A program made the translations under genes and the position numbers. A DNA stretch of 64,000 nt from an uncultured Eggerthella sp. (GTDB lineage: Bacteria; Actinomycetota; Coriobacteriia; Coriobacteriales; Eggerthellaceae): positions 28,297 through 92,296 of the forward strand of contig CAUHNN010000007.1 in assembly GCA_959607715.1 (NCBI GenBank), in the 5' to 3' direction. Below the pieces are notes generated by a model. That model was not told the origin of the DNA, did no database searches, and saw nothing but the letters and a program-made list of their open reading frames with translations. This document shows, piece after piece, positions 33,188-41,951 of the stretch; the first letter of the stretch is position 1, and each line of letters starts with the position of its first letter.

Positions 33188-34618
33188 TTACTTCTCCTCC
33201 TTCGATGCGCCGCTAAGCGGACGGACCATCACGAAACAAACGATAAAGGAAACGAGGCCGATCGCCGAACAGACGAGGTAACCTGCGCCCACGCCCATCG
33301 CAGTTGCAGCAGACGCGTCCAAAGCCGCCTGAGACGACGTGACGCTCGTCATAACCGTCATGATCAAGGCCGTGGCAAGACCGCCGGCTACCTGACGACC
33401 GGTGTTGGCGATGGCGTTACCGTGGGCGATCATGTCGTTCGAAAGCGCATTGATGCCCCAGGTGTTGACGGGCATATTCGCCAGAACCTGCCCCGTTGCC
33501 TGCAAGGTGCAGAACAACGCCACGAAAAGAAGCGGCATCGTCGTGCTGGCCTGCGACAGCGCGAAGAGCGATGCGGTCATGAGGGCGAGGCCCACAAGCG
33601 AGATGACGCGAGCCCCGAATCTATCGAAGACCATGCCCGCCAAAGGACTCAAGACGATCCCGACCGCGGCGGCAGGCAGCATGACCATGCCCGTTTCGAA
33701 GGCGCTATCGCCGAACACCGTCTGCACCAAAAGCGGCAACAGAGTGTTCGTGACCAAGCAGGCCGCATTGATGAGGGTGACGATCAGCGCAGAAGCGCAG
33801 AATGCGCGGTTCTTCAAGGTCGACAGCTGAAGAAGCGGTTCTTCAAGCGAAAACTGGCGCTTCACGAACAGCGCCAAGCAGACCACGCCGGCGACGAGCG
33901 GCAGAATGACAAGCGGGCTTGCCCAGCCAGCCGAAGAAGCCGTCGAGAAGCCGTAGAGCAGGCCGCCGAAGGCGACGGTCGACAAGACGACCGAAGGCAT
34001 ATCGAGACGCGGGTTCTTAAGCTCTCCGACGTTCTTCAGCATAACGACGCCAAGGACGAGGACGATAAGCGTCAGCGGAACGATGGAGCCGAGCATCGCG
34101 CGCCAGCCGAAACCATCGATGATGGCGCCGCCCGCAACGGGGCCGACGGCAGGACCCGCCGACATGACGATGCCCGCCATGCCCATCGCGGTGCCGCGCA
34201 TCTCAACCGGGAAAACGATCATGGGAACCACGGCCACGAGCGGCATGAGAACGCCGGAAGCCGCAGCCTGCAATACACGACCCAGGATCAACAGCTCGAA
34301 AGCGGGAGCTACCGCACACAGCAGCGTGCCCGCGCAGAATACCCCCGTCGCGGAGAAGAACAGGGTCCGCGTCGAGAATTTATCGATGAGGTAGGCAGAA
34401 ACGGGAACCATGATGCCGCTTACAAGCGGATAGATGGACATCACCCACTGGCCGGTGCCCGCATCAACACCGAAGTCGGTCATGATGACGGGAAGAGCGG
34501 GAGACATGACCGTCTGGTTGAGCAGAGCCAAAAACGCGCCGAGAACGACGACGGCCACGATACGGATCTGGGAAGCGGAGACGCGACGAGCCGCGCCGCC
34601 TTTGGGAGAAGCACTCAA
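33188..34618 (-). CDS. MFS drug exporter, DHA2 family
   Basis: A 476-residue membrane protein with about 14 predicted helices. ALLNQTVMSPALPVIMTDFG near residues 31-50, WVMSIYPLVSGIMVPVSAYL, and the motif C-like AGIVMSAGPAVGPVAGGAII near 148-167 place it in the DHA2 (EmrB/LmrB-like) branch of proton-driven exporters. The start is TTG at 34618 with AAAAGGA upstream. It is followed at once by the CBS gene. Substrate unknown. Confidence 0.9.
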   Translation of the reverse strand: MSASPKGGAARRVSASQIRIVAVVVLGAFLALLNQTVMSPALPVIMTDFGVDAGTGQWVMSIYPLVSGIMVPVSAYLIDKFSTRTLFFSATGVFCAGTLLCAVAPAFELLILGRVLQAAASGVLMPLVAVVPMIVFPVEMRGTAMGMAGIVMSAGPAVGPVAGGAIIDGFGWRAMLGSIVPLTLIVLVLGVVMLKNVGELKNPRLDMPSVVLSTVAFGGLLYGFSTASSAGWASPLVILPLVAGVVCLALFVKRQFSLEEPLLQLSTLKNRAFCASALIVTLINAACLVTNTLLPLLVQTVFGDSAFETGMVMLPAAAVGIVLSPLAGMVFDRFGARVISLVGLALMTASLFALSQASTTMPLLFVALFCTLQATGQVLANMPVNTWGINALSNDMIAHGNAIANTGRQVAGGLATALIMTVMTSVTSSQAALDASAATAMGVGAGYLVCSAIGLVSFIVCFVMVRPLSGASKEEK

Positions 34619-34927
34619 AGATATACCATCCTTTTCTCTTGTCGCCTACAGACGAGGCGTTTCATCCGATGCGAAGGGCGCGGCGATGCGCGCAAGAAAT
34701 CATCAGATGAGGCAAGAGGAAAGGGAAGGAAGGGAACAGGGCGCACAAACCGAGCCCTTCGTGAAGAAGGATGAAACGGTAAGGAATCGATGATATGCCC
34801 GAGCCATTGCTTCGCTTTTCATAGCGACGAGCAACCCTACCAGATCCCGAAGACAATGGAAGGAAAAACCACGAATGCCGAAAGAGCGTTACGATCGCGA
34901 CAGAAAAGGAATGCAGTTCAGAACAGA
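34619..34927. other. Intergenic region upstream of the MFS gene, no gene seen
   Basis: The 309 bp between the nuclease stop and the MFS start. Short open frames here are rich in Arg/Ser/Pro or cysteine-histidine shadows and lack ribosome sites. No convincing promoter, tRNA or hairpin terminator is visible, although MFS transcription must begin in or beyond it. Confidence 0.5.
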
Positions 34928-35962
34928 TCAGGGATTGCAGCGACCGCAAGGCTTGTAGCCCTGATCGATCAAATCAGCACGCGAATCGACCACATCCGAA
35001 CGGTTTTTCTGCGACATCTTGTCAACCGAATCGCAGGATGGATCATGGAAGACCTTCGATCTGGTGTTCAAAACGTAGGAATGCTCGTTCTTATCTTCCG
35101 AAGAGGCCGACGACGAAGAAGCCGCAGAGCCAGAGCGCTTGTTGTCGCCGGTACGGTAGTCGATGGTCGCCTTCGGCTGCACATTGAAGCAGTACACGTC
35201 GAAGCGCACTCCCGCCCCGTCATCTTCAACGGACTGGGCTTCGATCCTCACGCCACGCGCCACCAGCTCCTCGCCCCGGAAATCAGGTGTCACGCGATAC
35301 AGCACATGGTTGCCCGTCTCGTCGACGTAGTCGGCCACCTCGTTTTCATACGGGAGCATCCCCTCGGTGTTCAGATAGCGCGTGCCCGTGATCAAGTTGC
35401 ATTCGTTTGCGTTTTCGCCCGTAAGCTGAAAACCGATAAGGTGGCAGCGATTGTACAGGTACTTGCCCTCGACGAAGTCGTATTTCGACAGGTGCCAGCC
35501 CGTGGGCTTGACCATGCCTATGCTCCCCCGCTTCTCGTGCGGCATGGTCTCGGTGCCCACAAGCGCGAAACACTGGCCGCAGCGGCCGAGGGAATCCAAC
35601 TCGCTGTAATGCTCGAAGGATTTCGACGACAGCTCCTCGGCCGTGAACGAAGGGATGCCATCCCCCACCGAAACGCTCGGCTTCCCTTCATAGACGAGGT
35701 TCTCAACCCCATCCGAGGCGTTCTGGCTCGCCTCCTGGGCCTGCTCCTGCTTAGGCTGCGTGGCGGCTTCATTTGAATCGTTGGAAAGCTCCTGCACGCT
35801 CTCTGCGGCTTGAGGCTCATCTTGCCCGCCCGAAGAGCCGCAGCCAACCAAAGGCAGGCTAAGGCTTACCGACAGTACGATCGCGAGGAAGAACCGAGTG
35901 ATGCGGAAAACAGCTGGCTCGGCGTTCGTTTGCAAAGAAGCGTCCTTGAAGCGCATATCCAT
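34928..35962 (-). CDS. Secreted DNA/RNA non-specific endonuclease lipoprotein
   Basis: A 344-residue nuclease anchored outside the cell. The N-terminal hydrophobic segment ends in lipobox LVGC near residues 38-41, followed by a 60-residue Gln/Glu/Ser-rich linker. The nuclease domain (about 100-260) has NRCHLIGFQLTGENAN with the catalytic His and Mg-binding Asn, and NLITGTRYLNTEGML, as in EndA-like DNA-entry nucleases. A Ser-rich linker leads to a C-terminal 50-residue module SYVLNTRSKVFHDPSC ... GYKPCGRCNP with three conserved Cys, Ada-like and probably metal-binding. The ATG at 35962 has AAAGG 7 nt upstream. Role: DNA scavenging, uptake or phosphate supply. Confidence 0.87.
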   Translation of the reverse strand: MDMRFKDASLQTNAEPAVFRITRFFLAIVLSVSLSLPLVGCGSSGGQDEPQAAESVQELSNDSNEAATQPKQEQAQEASQNASDGVENLVYEGKPSVSVGDGIPSFTAEELSSKSFEHYSELDSLGRCGQCFALVGTETMPHEKRGSIGMVKPTGWHLSKYDFVEGKYLYNRCHLIGFQLTGENANECNLITGTRYLNTEGMLPYENEVADYVDETGNHVLYRVTPDFRGEELVARGVRIEAQSVEDDGAGVRFDVYCFNVQPKATIDYRTGDNKRSGSAASSSSASSEDKNEHSYVLNTRSKVFHDPSCDSVDKMSQKNRSDVVDSRADLIDQGYKPCGRCNP

Positions 35963-36025
35963 GAACGGGCCTTTCATTTGTCGGATCCTGAAAACGGGCA
36001 GCCGTGGTAAAGCTACAAATTCCAC

Positions 36026-36060
36026 AATATGAAAAGAGGCTTACCTTTCGGTAAGCCTCT
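36026..36060 (-). terminator. Terminator of the tRNA-Leu transcript
   Basis: An 11-bp perfect stem, AGAGGCTTACC with GGTAAGCCTCT, a 4-nt loop, then TTTTCATATT on the minus strand, 11 bp after the tRNA end. It also insulates the nuclease gene. Confidence 0.9.
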
Positions 36061-36071
36061 AAACTTTAACC

Positions 36072-36161
36072 TGGTGTCGGAGGCGGGATTTGAACCCGCA
36101 CGCCCGGTAAGATGGGCACTAGCACCTCAAGCTAGCGTGTCTGCCGTTCCACCACTCCGAC
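36072..36161 (-). tRNA. tRNA-Leu (GAG)
   Basis: A class II tRNA of 90 nt with encoded CCA. Acceptor arms GTCGGAG and CTCCGAC pair; the anticodon stem CTAGC/GCTAG encloses TTGAGGT with anticodon GAG; a long variable arm GCCC...GGGC follows; and the T arm has GGGTTCAAATCCC. It has its own promoter and terminator. Confidence 0.97.
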
Positions 36162-36208
36162 GTATGTTCTCGAACTTTTTTTCGAGGCCGCTTGCTGCAG
36201 CGACGATT

Positions 36209-36236
36209 ACTATACCAGAACGAGAATTCCGTGCAA
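36209..36236 (-). promoter_or_regulatory. Promoter of tRNA-Leu
   Basis: On the minus strand TTGCAC and TATAGT are separated by 16 bp, about 48 bp before the tRNA. Confidence 0.75.
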
Positions 36237-36255
36237 GGGCAATTTCAAAAATTTT

Positions 36256-36507
36256 TTAATTGATGCTGCCCTGAGGATACACAACCATCAAAACGATCAA
36301 CGAGATCAAGAAAATAGCTGCAAGAATGATGGTGATGCGATTGAGGTTCTTCTCCATGACGCTCGAACCGCTCTGGTTGTTGTAGACCTGGCTGGCGATC
36401 ATATCGCTCACACCGGTACCCTTGCCGGAATGAAGCAGAACGAAGACGATCAGACCGATGCCCGAAAGCACGAGCGTGATAGTGAAAATAATCGCGACGA
36501 TAGACAA
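36256..36507 (-). CDS. secG: Protein translocase subunit SecG
   Basis: An 83-residue membrane protein of the SecYEG channel. Two hydrophobic helices (about residues 2-26 and 57-77) flank the conserved VLLHSGKGTGVSD loop. The start is TTG at 36507, with AAGGAATAAAC placed correctly upstream. The gene has its own strong promoter laid over the terminator of the glycolytic genes. The order gap-pgk-tpiA-secG is common in Gram-positive bacteria. Confidence 0.93.
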   Translation of the reverse strand: MSIVAIIFTITLVLSGIGLIVFVLLHSGKGTGVSDMIASQVYNNQSGSSVMEKNLNRITIILAAIFLISLIVLMVVYPQGSIN

Positions 36508-36544
36508 GTTTATTCCTTACCTAGAATGTATCCACGAAATAACA

Positions 36545-36573
36545 ATTATAAGAAGCATGATGCCCCTTGACAA
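36545..36573 (-). promoter_or_regulatory. secG promoter overlapping the tpiA terminator
   Basis: TTGTCA (5 of 6) and a perfect TATAAT are 17 bp apart on the minus strand, and the -35 box plus most of the spacer lie within the tpiA terminator stem-loop. Confidence 0.8.
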
Positions 36574-36600
36574 GATATATCAAGGGGCATCTTCATGCTT
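36553..36600 (-). terminator. Long terminator hairpin after tpiA
   Basis: AAGCATGA and GATGCCCCTTGA on the upstream arm pair with TCAAGGGGCATC and ATGCTT on the downstream arm (one small bulge), with a 9-nt AT-rich loop. The tail is CTTATAATTGTT. Confidence 0.8.
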
Positions 36601-36625
36601 ACCACATGTTGTCAGCGAATGCGAT

Positions 36626-37408
36626 CTACTTAGCCTCGTTTACGTCATGAGCCGCTTCGATGAGCTGGCGGAAAGAATCAGCCTGCAAAGAAGCACCGCC
36701 AATAAGACCGCCGTCGATATCGGGCTGCACGAGCAGCGATTCAACGTTACCGACGTTCATAGAGCCACCATAAAGGACGCGCAGATCATCCGCCACATCC
36801 GCACCGAAAAGCTCGACCGCAAGCGCACGGATAACCGCACACACTTCCTGAGCCTGCTCAGGCGTAGCGGTACGACCCGTTCCTATCGCCCAAATAGGCT
36901 CATAGGCGATGACGACGTTCTTCATATCGAACGCATCGAGCCCAGCGAGAGCCGCGCGCACCTGAGCCGTGATGAACTCCAGGTACGTCCCCGCATCGCG
37001 AAGCGCCAACGATTCGCCCACGCACACGATGGGAGCGATGTCGGAGGCGATGAGCGCCTTCACTTTCGCGTTGACCGCGGCATCGGTTTCGTTGAACATC
37101 TCGCGGCGCTCGGAATGGCCGACGATGCAATAGGTGCAGCCCACTTCCTTGATCATGGGAATGGAAATCTCGCCGGTGAAGGCGCCGGACTCTTCCCAAT
37201 GAACGTTCTGGGCACCGATGGCGATGTCGGTCTTATCGAAGTCGAGAACCGTGAAGACGGACTTCAGGTCGATCGCCGGAGGGCACAGAACCACATCGAC
37301 GTCTTCCCATTTACGATTGCGCTGATTGCAGAGCTGCTGGCTCAAGACGATCGACTCGGGGACCGTCTTGTTCATCTTCCAGTTGCCCGCCATAAGATAC
37401 TTACGCAT
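36626..37408 (-). CDS. tpiA: Triosephosphate isomerase
   Basis: A 260-residue TIM barrel that interconverts dihydroxyacetone phosphate and glyceraldehyde 3-phosphate. GNWKMN near residues 8-13 has the active-site Lys, IVGHSERR near 94-101 the His, and AYEPIWAIGTG near 169-179 the catalytic Glu with the hinge loop. Its start overlaps the pgk stop by 8 bp. It ends before a strong hairpin. Confidence 0.98.
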   Translation of the reverse strand: MRKYLMAGNWKMNKTVPESIVLSQQLCNQRNRKWEDVDVVLCPPAIDLKSVFTVLDFDKTDIAIGAQNVHWEESGAFTGEISIPMIKEVGCTYCIVGHSERREMFNETDAAVNAKVKALIASDIAPIVCVGESLALRDAGTYLEFITAQVRAALAGLDAFDMKNVVIAYEPIWAIGTGRTATPEQAQEVCAVIRALAVELFGADVADDLRVLYGGSMNVGNVESLLVQPDIDGGLIGGASLQADSFRQLIEAAHDVNEAK

Positions 37409-38606
37409 TTGCAGACTCCTTTTCCCTCAATGCCTCGACACCGGGAAGCTTCTCGCCCTGAACGAGCTCCATCGAGGCGCCGCCGCCCGTCGAGATAAAC
37501 GTCATCTGATCGGCCAGGTCGAACTTGTTGACCGCAGCGACGCTGTCGCCACCGCCAATGATGGTATCGGCCTCCTTGTTGTCAGCAACGGCCAACGCGA
37601 CGCCCTTCGTGCCCGCCTCGAACGATGGCATCTCGAAAACGCCCATGGGGCCGTTCCAGAATACCGTAGCGGCGCCTGCGATGGCCTTGGCGTAAACCTC
37701 CACGGTCTTAGGTCCGACATCTAGGCCCATCATGCTCTCGGGAATGGCATCGATGCCGCACGTAACCGTATTGGCGTCGTTGGCGAACGCATCGGCGCAC
37801 ACGACGTCGACCGGAAGAAGCAGATCGACGCCCTTGTCCTTCGCCTTCTGAAGCATTTCGGAAGCGCGCTCGACCCAATCCTTCTCCATCAAAGACGTGC
37901 CGACCCCGTAGCCCTGGGCAGCGAGAAAGGTGAAGCACATGCCGCCGCCGACGATGAGCGTGTCGCACTTGTCGATCAGGGCATCGATGACGGCAACCTT
38001 ATCGGAAACCTTCGAACCACCGAGGATGGCGACAAACGGGCGCTTGGGCTCGTCGAGCATGGAAGTGAGCGTCGTCACTTCCTTGAGCATGAGCGCACCC
38101 GCGTAAGCCGGAAGATACTCGGCGACGCCGGCCGTGGACGCATGGGCGCGATGGGCGGCGCCGAAGGCGTCGTTGACGTAGATATCGGCCAAAGATGCGA
38201 GCTCGGAAGCGAAAACGGGATCGTTCTTCTTTTCGCGCTTGTCGAAGCGGAGGTTTTCAAGCAGCGCGATCTGCCCGCTCTCAAGCGCCGCAACGACCGC
38301 CTTCGCGGATTCACCGACGGTATCGCTCGCGAAGGCAACCGGCTTGCCGATCACGCGGGAAAGATGCGCGGCGACGGGAGCGAGCGAGAACTCTTCCTGG
38401 TAACCCGTTCCTTCCGGACGGCCCAAGTGGCTGCACAGGATCACCTTGGCACCACGCTCGACGAGTGACGTGATGGTGGGAAGGGCTGCTTTGATGCGCG
38501 TATCGTCGGAGACGGCGCCATCGGCCAGCGGGACGTTGAAGTCCACGCGAACAAGGACGCGCTTGCCCGCCACGTCGGCGTCGAGGAATGATTTAACGTT
38601 GCTCAT
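37401..38606 (-). CDS. pgk: Phosphoglycerate kinase
   Basis: A 401-residue kinase that makes ATP from 1,3-bisphosphoglycerate. RVLVRVDFNVPL near residues 14-25 is the signature, LCSHLGRPEG near 57-66 binds substrate, and NGPMGVFE and the glycine-rich GGGDSVAAV near the C terminus bind nucleotide. The ATG has AGAAAGGCGG upstream. It follows gap after a 107-bp spacer that contains a small hairpin, and overlaps tpiA by 8 bp. Confidence 0.98.
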   Translation of the reverse strand: MSNVKSFLDADVAGKRVLVRVDFNVPLADGAVSDDTRIKAALPTITSLVERGAKVILCSHLGRPEGTGYQEEFSLAPVAAHLSRVIGKPVAFASDTVGESAKAVVAALESGQIALLENLRFDKREKKNDPVFASELASLADIYVNDAFGAAHRAHASTAGVAEYLPAYAGALMLKEVTTLTSMLDEPKRPFVAILGGSKVSDKVAVIDALIDKCDTLIVGGGMCFTFLAAQGYGVGTSLMEKDWVERASEMLQKAKDKGVDLLLPVDVVCADAFANDANTVTCGIDAIPESMMGLDVGPKTVEVYAKAIAGAATVFWNGPMGVFEMPSFEAGTKGVALAVADNKEADTIIGGGDSVAAVNKFDLADQMTFISTGGGASMELVQGEKLPGVEALREKESANA

Positions 38607-38628
38607 GATCCGCCTTTCTGATCACAGA

Positions 38629-38657
38629 GAAAGAGCCTCCTGGACGAAGGCTCTTTC
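38629..38657 (-). repeat. Hairpin between gap and pgk
   Basis: GAAAGAGCC pairs with GGCTCTTTC over an 11-nt loop. There is no T tract, so it is more likely an mRNA processing or stability element giving more gap than pgk message than a true terminator. Confidence 0.5.
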
Positions 38658-38713
38658 CAATTGTTTGAATAGCAATGCATGGACGGTCGTGTCCGATATG
38701 CCGCGGGAAAACC

Positions 38714-39715
38714 CTACAGCATGATCTTCGCGAGATCCTTGACGCGGTTGGAATAGCCCCACTCGTTGTCGTACCAGGAAACGCACTTGACCAGGTTGCC
38801 CGAACCGCCAAGCACCATGGTGAGCTGGCTATCGAAAAGGGAGGAATGCGAATCGCCGATGATGTCGGAAGAGACGATCGGGTCGTCGACGTAGGCAAGG
38901 ATGCCCTTGAGGGGGCCTTCCGCAGCAGCCTTGATGGCGGCGTTGACTTCCTCGACCGTGACCTCGCGCTCGAGCTCGACCGTGAGGTCGACCATGGAGC
39001 CATCGGGGGTGGGAACGCGCGTGGCGAATCCGTCGAGCTTACCCTTCAGTTCAGGAAGGACGAGAGCGACGGCGCGGGCAGCGCCGGTGGTCGTCGGGAT
39101 CATGGAAAGGTTGGCGGCACGGGCGCGGCGGAGATCCTTATGGGACTGGTCGAGCACCTTCTGGTCGTTGGTGTACGAGTGGATGGTGTTCATGAAGCCG
39201 CGCTTGATGCCAAATTCGTCCATAAGGACCTTGGCGAAGGGAGCAAGGCAGTTCGTGGTGCACGACGCGTTGGAAACGATGTGGTGCTGAGCGGGATCGT
39301 ACTTGTCGTCGTTGACGCCCATGACAATGGTGATGTCCTCGTTCTTCGCAGGAGCGGTGATGAGAACCTTCTTGGCGCCGGCTTCGATGTGCTTCTTGGC
39401 GACGTTCGCGTCGGTGAAAAAGCCGGTCGACTCGATAACGAGCTCTACCCCAAGCTCGCCCCACGGGAGGTTCGCCGGATCACGATCGGACAGGACCTTC
39501 ACGCGGCGGCCGTCGACGATAATGGAATCGCCCTCGACGTCGACCTGGTCGTAGATGCGACCATGGATCGAATCGTACTTAAGAAGATGGGCGGCGGCAG
39601 TGATGGCGCCCGGGTCGTTGATGGCAACGATATCGAAGGCAGGATCCTTCTCCATCGCGCGGAATACAAGTCGGCCAATACGACCAAAGCCGTTGATACC
39701 AACCTTGATTGCCAT
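38714..39715 (-). CDS. gap: Glyceraldehyde-3-phosphate dehydrogenase, type I
   Basis: A 333-residue NAD-linked glycolytic dehydrogenase. The Rossmann start INGFGRIGRLVFRA near residues 7-20, the catalytic Cys in SNASCTTNCLAP near 148-159, and NEWGYSNRV near 314-322 are all intact. The ATG has AAAGGGGAG upstream. First gene of gap-pgk-tpiA. Confidence 0.98.
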   Translation of the reverse strand: MAIKVGINGFGRIGRLVFRAMEKDPAFDIVAINDPGAITAAAHLLKYDSIHGRIYDQVDVEGDSIIVDGRRVKVLSDRDPANLPWGELGVELVIESTGFFTDANVAKKHIEAGAKKVLITAPAKNEDITIVMGVNDDKYDPAQHHIVSNASCTTNCLAPFAKVLMDEFGIKRGFMNTIHSYTNDQKVLDQSHKDLRRARAANLSMIPTTTGAARAVALVLPELKGKLDGFATRVPTPDGSMVDLTVELEREVTVEEVNAAIKAAAEGPLKGILAYVDDPIVSSDIIGDSHSSLFDSQLTMVLGGSGNLVKCVSWYDNEWGYSNRVKDLAKIML

Positions 39716-39847
39716 GAGGCTCCCCTTTCACGAAAATGCAAAACAACGTCTGCGCCTGAACGCACAGACGAACTCATGTTACATGAATGATACCATGCGT
39801 GCTGCGCGAGGGGTAAACGATACGGCCACGGCTCAACCGTTCACCGT

Positions 39848-39866
39848 GAAAAGGGAACGCTCCCTT
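39848..39866 (-). terminator. Weak terminator after whiA
   Basis: AAGGGA and TCCCTT pair over a 4-nt loop, beginning inside the whiA stop codon. The T tail is only two or three bases long, so termination may be partial. Confidence 0.4.
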
Positions 39867-40800
39867 AGCGATGCCCGCTCGCCTCGCGCGAAAGCTGCTC
39901 GATTCGGCGAACACGGTGGTAAACCGCCGATTTCGACAGCGGCGGATTGGCTCGCTCGCCAAGCTCCTTGAGCGTAGCTTCGGGGTAGTGGACGCGCAGC
40001 CGAATGTACTCCTGAAGCCCCGGCGGCAGCGAAGAGATGTCGCGATGCTCGAGCAGCGTGCGAATGGCCTGGATCTGGTCGACCGATGCCTCGGCCGTTT
40101 TCGCTTGATTGGCCATTTCCGCATTGACGCGCCTGTTCACGTCGTTGCGCACGCTCTTGATCACCCGCTCGTTTTCCATCTTAAGCGCGCATTGATGAGC
40201 TCCGACCAGAGCAAGGAACGAAGAAATGGCCGACCCGCTTTTCAGGTAGACCGTGTGGGAGTTGCGACGCTCGGTGATCTTGGCGTGGATGCCCTTCGAC
40301 TCCATCAGGTCGACGATGTCGTGCGCCATCGTCAGCGACTCGACCGTGAGCTCGAAATGGAAGTCGCCTCTCGGGTTGGAGATGAACCCGCTGCCGAGGA
40401 AAGCTCCGCGAAGGTAGGCCGAGGCGCAGCAGGACTTCTTGACCAACTCCGGGTCGATGCCGCGCTGCAGCCCCTCCGATCCCAAGATGCCAAGGTCGCG
40501 CAGCGCTTTTTCGAGTCCTGGCTGGCTGGGCACCTCGATAAGCCAGTTCGGCGTTTTATGGAGCACGCTTCGGCGCATCGTCAGATCGGTTTTCAACGCA
40601 TAGCGCTCATGGAACGCGCGGATGATGAAGCGCGCCACCTGGGGCGCATCGGTCGATATCTCGAGCTTGAAGGTGCCCGGACCCTTGAGGAGAATGGTTC
40701 CCTCGATACGGATCAGGGCCGCGAGCGTCGCGGCGTCGCAATGCGAGCAGACGGGTTCGACGCGGGAAAGTTCCTCTTTTACCTCTGCGGTGAACGACAC
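39865..40800 (-). CDS. whiA: WhiA DNA-binding sporulation/division regulator
   Basis: A 311-residue protein with an N-terminal LAGLIDADG-like fold and a C-terminal helix-turn-helix; it regulates cell division genes in Gram-positive bacteria. SFTAEVKEELSRVEPVCSHC is the family N terminus, KKSCCASAYLRGAFLGSG near residues 110-127 is conserved, and LGERANPPLSKSAVYHRVRR near 280-299 is the HTH. I chose the GTG at 40800 with GGGGGTG upstream; it overlaps yvcK by 22 bp, so translation is coupled. The Coriobacteriia do not sporulate. Confidence 0.95.
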   Translation of the reverse strand: MSFTAEVKEELSRVEPVCSHCDAATLAALIRIEGTILLKGPGTFKLEISTDAPQVARFIIRAFHERYALKTDLTMRRSVLHKTPNWLIEVPSQPGLEKALRDLGILGSEGLQRGIDPELVKKSCCASAYLRGAFLGSGFISNPRGDFHFELTVESLTMAHDIVDLMESKGIHAKITERRNSHTVYLKSGSAISSFLALVGAHQCALKMENERVIKSVRNDVNRRVNAEMANQAKTAEASVDQIQAIRTLLEHRDISSLPPGLQEYIRLRVHYPEATLKELGERANPPLSKSAVYHRVRRIEQLSREASGHR

Positions 40801-41951
40801 AGGCGAATCACCCCCGCGAACGCATCGGCGAGCTTGCGCGGATCGTGCCACGTGGGCCGTTCGGGATCGACGAGATCACGCACCATGACGACCGGACCGT
40901 ACGACTGGATCGCGGCAAGGTCCTCTTTGCTGATGCGAACCGGGCGAACGACGGGGATATCCTTGCCCTGGCGCTTCTCGGATGCCGCACGCATCTGGGA
41001 GCCCTCCCCCGCGACGGCCTCGAACGAGCCGGTGGCGAAACGCTTGCCGGAGACTCTGCCCGCATGGTGGATGAGGACGTAATCGAGGCAGCCCGCCATA
41101 CCATGGCGCAAAACGGCCTCGACATGCTCTCGGGCGGAAAGGCCCCACGTCTCACCCTGCTGATCGGCGAGACTGCAAACGAACAGCGTGCGCGCCTTCG
41201 ACTGAGCGATGGCGTCGACGATGCCGGGTACGAGCAGGTTCGGGATGATGGAGGTGAATAGGGACCCCGGACCAAGCACGATAAGATCGGCGCGGCGAAT
41301 GGCGCGCAGGGCCTCGAGGTACGGAAGGCACCGCTCGGGGGATTCAAGCCACACCCGCTCAAGCGCCGTGCGCGATTCGCCGGCGGCGGACTGGCCGCGA
41401 AGGACCCGGCCATCGCACGTGCGTGCGCACAGCGTCACGTTGTTGAGGGTAGAGGGATAGACGCGCCCCTGGGCGTTGAGAAGCTTGCCGCAGATCTGCA
41501 CCGCCTCGGTGAAGGATCCGGTCGCGTTCTCGAGAGCAGAAAGCATAAGGTTGCCCAGCGTATGGTTGCGCGCGAAGTCGAAACGATACTTAAACGCTTT
41601 GGTAAGGGGATCGTCGGGATCGGCGGCGAAGGCGGCCAAACACTTGCGGATATCGCCCGGCGGGGTGACATGGGCCTCTTCGCGCAGGATGCCCGTCGAT
41701 CCGCCGTCGTCGGCCATGGCGACGACGGCGGAGGTTTCGACCCCCATCGCAAGCAAGGTGCGGATGGACACGGGAGCGCCCGTGCCGCCGCCTATGACGA
41801 CGACCTTGAAGCCGGAGTAATCACGGCACGCGACGGGATCCTCGGGCACAACCGGATCGAGATGGCCGATCGCGCGGAATGTTTGCGTCATCGTGGCATC
41901 GTGCCGAAAGCCGTTTACGCTTACGCCGTCGGTTTCGCTGAATGCACTCAT
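40779..41951 (-). CDS. yvcK: Gluconeogenesis factor / morphology protein YvcK
   Basis: A 390-residue protein of the YvcK/CofD-like family, which binds UDP-GlcNAc and influences cell wall synthesis on gluconeogenic carbon. The start VVVIGGGTGAPVSIRTLL with GGGTGAP at 54-60, ADDGGSTG near 84-91, PPGDIRKCL near 101-109, and GPGSLFTSIIPNLLV near 235-249 are family motifs. The ATG at 41951 overlaps the rapZ stop by 4 bp, and GGAGG lies upstream. The N-terminal 45 residues are longer than usual. Confidence 0.93.
   Translation of the reverse strand: MSAFSETDGVSVNGFRHDATMTQTFRAIGHLDPVVPEDPVACRDYSGFKVVVIGGGTGAPVSIRTLLAMGVETSAVVAMADDGGSTGILREEAHVTPPGDIRKCLAAFAADPDDPLTKAFKYRFDFARNHTLGNLMLSALENATGSFTEAVQICGKLLNAQGRVYPSTLNNVTLCARTCDGRVLRGQSAAGESRTALERVWLESPERCLPYLEALRAIRRADLIVLGPGSLFTSIIPNLLVPGIVDAIAQSKARTLFVCSLADQQGETWGLSAREHVEAVLRHGMAGCLDYVLIHHAGRVSGKRFATGSFEAVAGEGSQMRAASEKRQGKDIPVVRPVRISKEDLAAIQSYGPVVMVRDLVDPERPTWHDPRKLADAFAGVIRLCRSPQR

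Noticed and set aside
33086..34774. A 562-codon open frame on the plus strand across the MFS gene
   Set aside because: The product is almost entirely charged residues and antisense to a well-conserved exporter; no ribosome site.
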